Shown here: in pieces, positions 14,507 to 21,211 of the stretch | Numbering within the stretch: the stretch's first letter is position 1 | Layout of the letters: every line of letters starts with the position of its first letter | Position numbers and translations under genes: made by a program | Notes under the pieces: model-generated | The model's input: only the letters and a program-made list of their open reading frames with translations | What the model was told of the DNA's origin: nothing | Database searches by the model: none | DNA from: VBAS01 sp964444975 | GTDB lineage: Bacteria; Bacteroidota; Bacteroidia; Chitinophagales; Chitinophagaceae | DNA: 64,000 bases | Assembly: GCA_964444975.1 (NCBI GenBank) | Contig: CAYUJD010000006.1 | Coordinates: 25,945-89,944 of the forward strand | Reading direction: 5' to 3'

Positions 14507-14526
14507 GTACAAGAGTGCGACGCAAC
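14507..14526. repeat. 20-bp repeat, inverted partner of 8107-8126
   Basis: GTACAAGAGTGCGACGCAAC is the exact reverse complement of the copy between nuoD and nuoE, 6.4 kb away. Confidence 0.8.
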
Positions 14527-14541
14527 TAAAGTAAAATAGAA

Positions 14542-14572
14542 TTTGTGTCGCCGGGTACATAAAATATATTTG
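14542..14572 (+). promoter_or_regulatory. Consensus Bacteroidota promoter upstream of nuoI
   Basis: TTTG at 14542-14545, a spacer of exactly 19 nt and TATATTTG at 14565-14572 match both boxes of the Bacteroidota housekeeping promoter. Transcription would start near 14578, about 42 nt before the nuoI ATG. This would give nuoI-N a supply of mRNA independent of the upstream cassettes. Confidence 0.65.
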
Positions 14573-14619
14573 CGAACTTTTTAAAATCCTTCCCCACCGG
14601 GGGAATAAGAAAGGTAACT

Positions 14620-15171
14620 ATGCAGGCATTAACGAACAGGGCAAAACTGGTAGACCGCCGGCCAATGTCGGCGCTGGAAAGGATTTACCTGTGGAATATC
14701 CTGAAGGGCATGGTGATTACTTTCCGGCATATTTTTAAAAAGAAGGCGACCATCCAGTACCCGGAACAGAAAAGACCGTTCAGCGCCGTGTTCCGTGGTC
14801 TGCATGTGCTGAACCGCGATGAAGAAGGCCGGGAACGCTGCACGGCTTGCGGCCTTTGTGCAGTGGCCTGTCCTGCTGAAGCCATTACCATGGAAGCCGC
14901 AGAACGCTTGCCGGGTGAGGAGCACCTGTACCGCGAAGAAAAATATGCGGCCAGATACGAGATCAACATGCTGCGCTGCATATTTTGCGGCCTGTGCGAA
15001 GAAGCCTGCCCGAAGGATGCGATTTACCTGTCGCAGACTTTTGCACCTTCCAATTATGCACGCAGCGGTTTTATTTATAAAAAAGACGATTTGCTGATTC
15101 CGCATCCTAAAGAAAATTCGGAAGCATTCAAAAAGGCAAGGGGTGAAAGGGAAATAATTAATAATTATTAA
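14620..15171 (+). CDS. nuoI: NADH-quinone oxidoreductase subunit I
   Basis: The 183-residue ferredoxin-like subunit binds clusters N6a and N6b. Two CxxCxxCxxxCP motifs are visible: CTACGLCAVACP and CIFCGLCEEACP. They relay electrons from NuoG to NuoB. An amphipathic N-terminal helix (ERIYLWNILKGMVITFRHIF) anchors it to the membrane arm. It starts after a small C/G hairpin (CCCCACCGGGGG at 14593-14604) that resembles a fragment of the intergenic elements. A consensus promoter lies upstream. Confidence 0.96.
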   Translation: MQALTNRAKLVDRRPMSALERIYLWNILKGMVITFRHIFKKKATIQYPEQKRPFSAVFRGLHVLNRDEEGRERCTACGLCAVACPAEAITMEAAERLPGEEHLYREEKYAARYEINMLRCIFCGLCEEACPKDAIYLSQTFAPSNYARSGFIYKKDDLLIPHPKENSEAFKKARGEREIINNY

Positions 15172-15204
15172 TCAATAATTATTCGGGCTAACTGGTTATT
15201 AGAA

Positions 15205-15726
15205 ATGGGAGTGACTCCAATCTTATTCTGGTTTCTTTCTGCCATGGCGCTGTTCAGCGCATTGATGGTTATTACCAGCAAAAATCCTGTGTACAGTGTT
15301 ATTTGGCTGATCCTCGTCTTCTTCGCCATCTCCGGTCATTATCTTTTGCTCAATGCGCAGTTTCTTGCCATTGTAAATATCATTGTATATGCCGGGGCCA
15401 TCATGGTGCTGTTTCTGTATGTGCTGATGCTGATGGACCTGAAAAAAGAAAGCGAACCGCAGAAAAGCCGCTGGCTGAAAATTGCCGGCGCAGTGGCTGG
15501 AGGAAGTTTGTTGCTGGTGCTGATAGCTGCATTGAAAAAAGCTGAAACTGCAAAAGACATTGCACAGACAAGAGAGGGCGATATCGGGCTGATAGAAAAC
15601 CTGGGCAAAGTATTGTTTAAGGATTACGTGGTGCCTTTTGAAATAGCGAGCATTTTATTTTTAAGCGCTATGGTAGGAGCGGTGGTGATTGGGAAGAAAG
15701 AGGAACAACAGCCCCTGTCCCCTTAA
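15205..15726 (+). CDS. nuoJ: NADH-quinone oxidoreductase subunit J
   Basis: The 173-residue membrane subunit (ND6 type) has five membrane helices. The conserved NIIVYAGAIMVLFLYVLML helix (near residues 54-72), with its pi-bulge region, is the family signature. The last residues (QQPLSP) and the stop codon TAA at 15724-15726 are encoded by the left end of repeat element copy 2, so the native C-terminus appears to have been replaced or extended by the repeat. Confidence 0.94.
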   Translation: MGVTPILFWFLSAMALFSALMVITSKNPVYSVIWLILVFFAISGHYLLLNAQFLAIVNIIVYAGAIMVLFLYVLMLMDLKKESEPQKSRWLKIAGAVAGGSLLLVLIAALKKAETAKDIAQTREGDIGLIENLGKVLFKDYVVPFEIASILFLSAMVGAVVIGKKEEQQPLSP

Positions 15727-15830
15727 AGGGGTGACTTAGGTTGTATCATTCTTCTTTTGTTGGATATTTATTATTTAAACACTTTTCGTATTTAGCGGAG
15801 TGTTTCAAAATGCCCCTTTAGGGGCCGGGG
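15712..15830. repeat. C/G palindromic intergenic element, copy 2 (nuoJ/nuoK)
   Basis: The left end is CCCCTGTCCCCTTAAAGGGG then TGACTTAGGTTG. The right end is TTTCAAAATGCCCC then TTTAGGGGCCGGGG. The centre is A/T rich and unlike copy 1, and includes an AAACACT...AGTGTTT stem. The element overlaps the nuoJ stop codon and ends 4 nt before the nuoK ATG. Confidence 0.8.
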
Positions 15831-15834
15831 TTTT

Positions 15835-16152
15835 ATGCCGATAAATTATTACATATTCTTATCACTTGCATTGTTCTGCATTGGCATTGTAGGAGTGCTC
15901 ACAAGACGTAATGCCATTATCGTTTTTATGTGCATTGAGCTAATGCTGAATGCTGTGAACCTGCTGCTGGTGGCTTTTTCGAAGATGCATCATTTTAAAA
16001 ATGCCGCTATGGGCAGCGATGCGCAGTTGTTTGTGTTTTTTATCATGGTGGTGGCAGCGGCGGAAGTGAGTGTAGGCCTGGCCATCATCGTGATGCTATA
16101 CCGGAATGTGCATTCGGTTGACATAAATTTTTTGAACAGGTTAAAACATTAA
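15835..16152 (+). CDS. nuoK: NADH-quinone oxidoreductase subunit K
   Basis: The 105-residue subunit (ND4L type) has three membrane helices. Conserved acidic residues in the second and third helices are visible: the Glu in FMCIELMLNAVNL and the Glu in VAAAEVSVGLAII. Both belong to the proton-transfer line of the membrane arm. It is bounded on both sides by C/G palindromic elements. Confidence 0.95.
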   Translation: MPINYYIFLSLALFCIGIVGVLTRRNAIIVFMCIELMLNAVNLLLVAFSKMHHFKNAAMGSDAQLFVFFIMVVAAAEVSVGLAIIVMLYRNVHSVDINFLNRLKH

Positions 16153-16232
16153 CCCCCCCTAACCTCCTAAAGGGGGAATAAGGGCGGTATTTACCACTAT
16201 AAAGAATAATAAGCCCCTTTAGGGGTTTGGGG
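16151..16232. repeat. C/G palindromic intergenic element, copy 3 (nuoK/nuoL)
   Basis: The left end is AACCCCCCCTAACCTCCTAA then AGGGGGAATAAGGG. The right end is AAGCCCCTTTAGGGGTTTGG then GGT. The left end overlaps the nuoK stop codon and the right end is directly before the nuoL ATG at 16234. Confidence 0.8.
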
Positions 16233-16233
16233 T

Positions 16234-18138
16234 ATGAAAAACGCATTGGAATTAGCTTATCTCGTTCCGCTGTTTCCGCTGATCGGTTTCCTGGTCATCG
16301 GACTGGGAAGGAAGTTATTATCAAAATCACTTACCGGCATCATCGGCTGCGGAGTGATTTTTCTTTCTTTTGTTGTCAGTGTGTGGATTTTTTTGGAGGT
16401 AAAAGAGGGCAACAGCCATGTGGCTGATTATTTCAATTTTATTTCTGCCGGATCGCTAAAAATTCCTTTTGCATTTCAAATTGATGCGCTTTCCACTTTG
16501 TTTCTTTTAATCATTACCGGTATCGGGTTTCTCATTCATGTTTATTCGGCCAGCTACATGCATCATGAAAGCCCGGAGCATTTTGCCCGCTATTTTTCTT
16601 ACCTCAACCTGTTTGTGTTCTCCATGCTGCTGCTGGTGATGGGCGCCAATTTTGTCATTCTTTTTATCGGCTGGGAAGGCGTGGGACTCTGTTCTTACCT
16701 GCTAATCGGGTATTGGTTTAAAAACACAGAATACAATTATGCCGCCCGCAAGGCCTTTATCATGAACCGTATCGGCGACCTGGCTTTTCTTATCGCCATT
16801 TTCATGATTATTGCTAAAGTGGGCAATGCAAACTTCAGCGAAGTGTTTGCTTTTGCCAAAGGTGAAGTGCAGGATAAAAGTTTTTCTGCAGCAGAAATTA
16901 CAGCCATCACACTGTTGCTTTTTGTCGGCGCCACAGGTAAAAGTGCGCAGATACCTTTATACACATGGCTGCCCGATGCCATGGCGGGTCCTACGCCGGT
17001 GTCGGCATTGATTCACGCTGCCACCATGGTGACCGCCGGTGTGTACATGATTGCAAGAACCCATGTGCTGTATTCAATGAGTGAGGTGGCGCAGAATGTA
17101 GTTGCCATTACCGGCCTGGCCACGGCCCTTCTGGCTGCGACAATTGCCCTTAAACAAAACGACATAAAAAAAGTGTTGGCTTACTCCACTGTCAGCCAGC
17201 TCGGGTATATGTTCCTGGCCCTGGGTGTTGGCGCTTACAGCGCTGCCGTGTTTCATGTGATGACGCATGCTTTCTTTAAAGCGCTTTTGTTTCTCGGCAG
17301 CGGCAGTGTGATTCATGCCATGGGTGGCGAGCAGGACATTCGTAAGATGGGCGGCTTAAGTAAAAAACTGAAGCTGACTTTTTTCACTTTCACCATCGGA
17401 TGTATTGCTATTGCAGGCATTCCACCCTTCAGCGGTTTCTTTTCCAAAGATGCCATCCTGCTGAGTGTATTTGAAAAAAATCCCGTGCTGTACGGCTTTG
17501 CACTCTTTGGTGCATTGCTTACTGCATTTTACATGTTCCGTTTGCTGTTTGTAACCTTTACAGGAAAATTCAGGGGCACAGAGGCACAGGCTCATCACCT
17601 GCATGAAAGTCCGGCATTGATGACTGTGCCGCTCGTGATTCTTGCTGTATTATCATTTGCCGGAGGGTTTGTGGGAATTCCTGAAGTGCTGGCAACAGGC
17701 GGAGACAAAATCACCGGATTTCTTTCACCGGTGATTGCGAAACATGAAGAACATTTTGTTACTCATTCCACAGAATATGCATTGATGGGTATATCAACCG
17801 TGCTTGTATTAATCACCATTGCTTTTGCATGGTATCGTTTCAAAGTTTATCAGCCTAAAGAAGAAATGGGCTTTGGAAAATTGCTGGAGAACAAATGGTA
17901 TGTGGATGAGCTGTACGATAAAATCATTGTAAACCCGCTGATGAAGTGTGCGGGTTTCCTGAATAACTTTTTTGAAAAATATATTGTGGATGGCCTGGTA
18001 AACGGCGTGGGCAAAGCAGTGAACTATGGTAGCCGTCAGCTTCGCCTGGTGCAAAGCGGGCAGGTGGGCAGCTATGTGCTGCTGATGGTGTTATCGATTT
18101 TGATATTGCTGCTGTACCAGTTTTTTCTTAAAAAATGA
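16234..18138 (+). CDS. nuoL: NADH-quinone oxidoreductase subunit L
   Basis: The 634-residue antiporter-like subunit has about 16 membrane helices and a long lateral amphipathic helix near the C-terminus. Signatures include GWEGVGLCSYLLIGYWF with the conserved Glu, the LPDAMAGPTPVSALIHAATMVTAGVYM stretch (given here by its start LPDAMAGPTPVSALIHA) and the KVLAYSTVSQLGYMF helix. It forms the distal proton channel of complex I. The start directly follows repeat copy 3. Confidence 0.96.
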   Translation: MKNALELAYLVPLFPLIGFLVIGLGRKLLSKSLTGIIGCGVIFLSFVVSVWIFLEVKEGNSHVADYFNFISAGSLKIPFAFQIDALSTLFLLIITGIGFLIHVYSASYMHHESPEHFARYFSYLNLFVFSMLLLVMGANFVILFIGWEGVGLCSYLLIGYWFKNTEYNYAARKAFIMNRIGDLAFLIAIFMIIAKVGNANFSEVFAFAKGEVQDKSFSAAEITAITLLLFVGATGKSAQIPLYTWLPDAMAGPTPVSALIHAATMVTAGVYMIARTHVLYSMSEVAQNVVAITGLATALLAATIALKQNDIKKVLAYSTVSQLGYMFLALGVGAYSAAVFHVMTHAFFKALLFLGSGSVIHAMGGEQDIRKMGGLSKKLKLTFFTFTIGCIAIAGIPPFSGFFSKDAILLSVFEKNPVLYGFALFGALLTAFYMFRLLFVTFTGKFRGTEAQAHHLHESPALMTVPLVILAVLSFAGGFVGIPEVLATGGDKITGFLSPVIAKHEEHFVTHSTEYALMGISTVLVLITIAFAWYRFKVYQPKEEMGFGKLLENKWYVDELYDKIIVNPLMKCAGFLNNFFEKYIVDGLVNGVGKAVNYGSRQLRLVQSGQVGSYVLLMVLSILILLLYQFFLKK

Positions 18139-18185
18139 GTAATGAATAATTGCAGTTGAAAAAATAGTCAGGAATTTCATAAAAG

Positions 18186-19664
18186 ATGCTTTCATTATTA
18201 TTGATATTGATTCCTTTGCTTTCCGGCCTTGCTGCTTTTTTCCTGAGAAAAGAAAATGCGGCAAGGTGGCTGGCATTGCTTGCTTCGCTTGTTACACTGG
18301 CAGTTTCGTTGCTGGGTCTTACTGTTCTGAATAAAGCCGACCTGCTTCAGTACAAAACAGACTGGTTGCCGGGATTGGGCAGCAGTTTTTCCGTAAAGCT
18401 TGATGGAATGGGCCAGTTGCTTAGCCTGCTAACAGCTATCACGTTTCCCTTAATTTATATCAGCACCTGGCAGCGTGAGTATAAAAATGCCCACAATTTT
18501 TTTGCCCTGATGCAGCTTTCGCAGGCAGGATTGATGGGGGTGTTTCTGGCCATGGATGCACTGCTGTTTTATTTCTTCTGGGAGCTGGCGCTGATACCCG
18601 TGTATTTTCTCTGTTCCATCTGGGGCGCCGAAAGAAGAATTGCAGCCACCTTCAAATTTTTTATTTACACTTTTCTTGGCTCGGTGCTTATGCTGGTTGG
18701 GTTGATTTACCTGCAGGGGCAGACGGCCGATAATTCATTTGACATAAATTCTTTTTACAGCATTGCCCTGAGCAATAAAACCCAGAACTGGGTTTTCTGG
18801 CTGATGTTTGTTGCTTTTGCCATCAAAATTCCCGTATTTCCTTTTCATAGCTGGCAGCCCGACACGTATGAACAGGCGCCCACTGCCGTCACCATGGTGC
18901 TGAGTGCAGTGATGGTGAAGATGGGTGTATTTGCACTGCTGCGCTGGCTGCTGCCGGTGTTGCCGTTCGGTTCTTTTGCATACGGTGAAAAAATGGTAAC
19001 AATGTGGGTGGTGGCCGGCATGATTTACGCATCGTTGCTGGCCCTGCGGCAGGATGATATGAAGCGGCTGGTGGCTTATTCATCCATTGCTCACCTCGGG
19101 CTGATGGTGATAGCCGTTTTTGCCGAATCAGAAATTGCTGTGCAGGGAGTGATGATACAGATGTTTAATCACGGCATCAATATTCTCGGGCTTTGGGTGA
19201 TTGTGGAAATACTGGAACGGAAATACAACACAAGAAAACTTTCTGAGCTGGGCGGACTTGCACAAAAAGCGCCGGTTATGGCCATGTTGTTTGGCATTAT
19301 AGCACTCGCCAATATTGCCCTGCCGCTCACCAATGCTTTTGTAGGTGAGTTTATGATGTTCACGGGTATATTTACATCGGCCATTTCGGAGTATGAATAT
19401 TTCACCGTGCCGGCGGCAGGCATCTGTATTATTCTTGGCGCAGTGTACACGTTGCGCATGGTGCAAAAGGTAATTTATGGTGATTTAAATGCTTTGACTG
19501 CAAACGGCACCGACATTGGCCTTAATGAAAAACTGGTGCTGGGTATAATTGTGATTCTGATTGTGTGGGCTGGTGTGTACCCGCAGCCTTTTCTTGAGTT
19601 GACAAAGGACACAACCAATTTTATTTTAAACGAATCCAGTGTGATTCAATTTTTAAAAAAATAA
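18186..19664 (+). CDS. nuoM: NADH-quinone oxidoreductase subunit M
   Basis: The 492-residue antiporter-like subunit is homologous to NuoL and NuoN. The conserved Glu of FFWELALIPVYFLCSIWG, the PVFPFHSWQPDTYEQAPTAV loop and the RLVAYSSIAHLGLMVIA helix are visible. It forms a middle proton channel. The stop codon is immediately followed by a family B repeat element. Confidence 0.96.
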   Translation: MLSLLLILIPLLSGLAAFFLRKENAARWLALLASLVTLAVSLLGLTVLNKADLLQYKTDWLPGLGSSFSVKLDGMGQLLSLLTAITFPLIYISTWQREYKNAHNFFALMQLSQAGLMGVFLAMDALLFYFFWELALIPVYFLCSIWGAERRIAATFKFFIYTFLGSVLMLVGLIYLQGQTADNSFDINSFYSIALSNKTQNWVFWLMFVAFAIKIPVFPFHSWQPDTYEQAPTAVTMVLSAVMVKMGVFALLRWLLPVLPFGSFAYGEKMVTMWVVAGMIYASLLALRQDDMKRLVAYSSIAHLGLMVIAVFAESEIAVQGVMIQMFNHGINILGLWVIVEILERKYNTRKLSELGGLAQKAPVMAMLFGIIALANIALPLTNAFVGEFMMFTGIFTSAISEYEYFTVPAAGICIILGAVYTLRMVQKVIYGDLNALTANGTDIGLNEKLVLGIIVILIVWAGVYPQPFLELTKDTTNFILNESSVIQFLKK

Positions 19665-19712
19665 CCCGGCTCCCCTTCTTTGCCGCAGGCGGAGAAGGGG
19701 TAGGGGGTGAGG
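19665..19712. repeat. C/G palindromic element, family B, copy 2 (nuoM/nuoN)
   Basis: CCCGGCTCCCCTTCTTTGCC is followed by GCAGGCGGAGAAGGGG and TAGGGGGTGAGG. CTCCCCTTCT pairs with GGAGAAGGGG. The element starts at the base after the nuoM stop and ends 3 nt before the nuoN ATG. It shares its framework with 6611-6655. Confidence 0.75.
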
Positions 19713-19715
19713 CTT

Positions 19716-21089
19716 ATGAATGCATTAATTCTTTCGGCAGTAATGGGAGTGCTGATGATGTTCAGCAGCATCATGCTGAAACAGAAATCCGCTATCCGCA
19801 CTGTGGCCATTGCCGGGCTTCTTGTTTCGCTTGTTTTCAATGTGCTGGAGACTTACGGCTTTCATCTTTTCAGCATCAACAGCTACGGCATGCTGCGCTT
19901 CGACCGCTTTGCGCTTTTCTTCAGCACACTTGCCATGGCCTGCATGCTCATCTTCTTCCTGCTTTCGGTAAAGGAGATGGAAAAGGTGGGAATGAATTAT
20001 GCCGATTACTTTGCGCTGTTGTTTTTTATTCTCAGCGGTATTATCCTGGCTGCTTCTTTTCATTCGCTGCTCATCCTTTTTCTTGGCATTGAAATCATCT
20101 CCATCCCGCTGTATATTCTTACCGGCAGCGATAAGCGCAACCTGAAGAGCAATGAAGCCGCGTTAAAATATTTTCTGCTCGGCGCTTTTTCCACCGGGCT
20201 TTTGCTGATGGGTATCACGCTTATTTACGGCAGCACCGGCACGTTTATGATTGACAGCATCACCACGGCAGAAACAATACCCGCTGTACTGCTGAATGCC
20301 GGCGTACTGCTGCTGATGTTTGCCATGGCATTCAAGGTATCGGCAGCGCCATTTCATTTCTGGACGCCGGATGTGTACGACGGGGCGCCTACTGTGTTCA
20401 CCTCCTTCATGGCCACCATTGTGAAGGCGGCAGCTTTCATCGCTTTTATCAGGCTTTTCTACTTTTCATTCGGCAATATTCACGACAGCTGGAAACTGGT
20501 AATGGCAATACTTACTGCGCTGACTTTATTTATAGGCAACATCACAGCCGTGTTTCAGCAAAGCGTCAAACGCATGCTGGCCTACTCCAGCATAGCACAG
20601 GCGGGGTTTATGCTGATGGCATTGCTGGCACTGAACACAACAGCCGTGGAAGGAATTTTATTATACGCAGCCGCTTACTGTCTTGCCACCATCGGCCTGT
20701 TTGCCATCCTGGTAAAAATGAAAGACTATACATTCGAAGGCTTTAATGGTTTTGCAAAACATCAGCCATTGCTTGCGGCATCTGCCGTCATATTTCTTTT
20801 ATCTCTCGCCGGTATTCCGCTCACGGCTGGTTTTCTTGCCAAGTTTTACATGATAAAAGCGGTAGTAATAAGCGGAGGATTTCTGTGGCTGGTGATAACT
20901 GCGGTGCTGATGGCAGCCGTCAGTGTCTATTATTATTTCCGGGTGATACAGGCTATGTATTTTAAAGAAGGAGAGGCTCAAACCATGGAAGTAAGTGCTT
21001 CATTCAAGTGGGTGATATCTTTAGTAGCTGCATTTGTTGTATTGTTAGGAGTTTACCCGCAATTATTGCTGAATTGGTTTTATTTCTGA
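19716..21089 (+). CDS. nuoN: NADH-quinone oxidoreductase subunit N
   Basis: The 457-residue antiporter-like subunit is the proton channel nearest the NuoA/H/J/K module. The GIEIISIPLYILTGSDKRNL region with its conserved Glu, the FKVSAAPFHFWTPDVYDGAP loop and the RMLAYSSIAQAGFMLMA helix identify it. The ATG at 19716 is chosen because the earlier GTG at 19707 lies inside the repeat element. It is the last gene of the operon; an independent promoter follows. Confidence 0.96.
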   Translation: MNALILSAVMGVLMMFSSIMLKQKSAIRTVAIAGLLVSLVFNVLETYGFHLFSINSYGMLRFDRFALFFSTLAMACMLIFFLLSVKEMEKVGMNYADYFALLFFILSGIILAASFHSLLILFLGIEIISIPLYILTGSDKRNLKSNEAALKYFLLGAFSTGLLLMGITLIYGSTGTFMIDSITTAETIPAVLLNAGVLLLMFAMAFKVSAAPFHFWTPDVYDGAPTVFTSFMATIVKAAAFIAFIRLFYFSFGNIHDSWKLVMAILTALTLFIGNITAVFQQSVKRMLAYSSIAQAGFMLMALLALNTTAVEGILLYAAAYCLATIGLFAILVKMKDYTFEGFNGFAKHQPLLAASAVIFLLSLAGIPLTAGFLAKFYMIKAVVISGGFLWLVITAVLMAAVSVYYYFRVIQAMYFKEGEAQTMEVSASFKWVISLVAAFVVLLGVYPQLLLNWFYF

Positions 21090-21159
21090 ACGGGATTATT
21101 TCACCAGGTGATTTGCATCAATCTTTTGTGTACCTGTTATGGCCATTCGTGTATTAATC

Positions 21160-21189
21160 TTTGCTGTCAACTATCCACCCCTATCTTTG
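21160..21189 (+). promoter_or_regulatory. Promoter of the metalloprotease gene
   Basis: TTTG at 21160-21163 and TATCTTTG at 21182-21189, separated by 18 nt, match both Bacteroidota boxes. The expected transcript start (about 21195) lies 17 nt before the ATG at 21212 and downstream of the TTG at 21161 that would otherwise extend the frame. Confidence 0.65.
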
Positions 21190-21211
21190 TTTCCCTCAAA
21201 AAAGAACTGTT

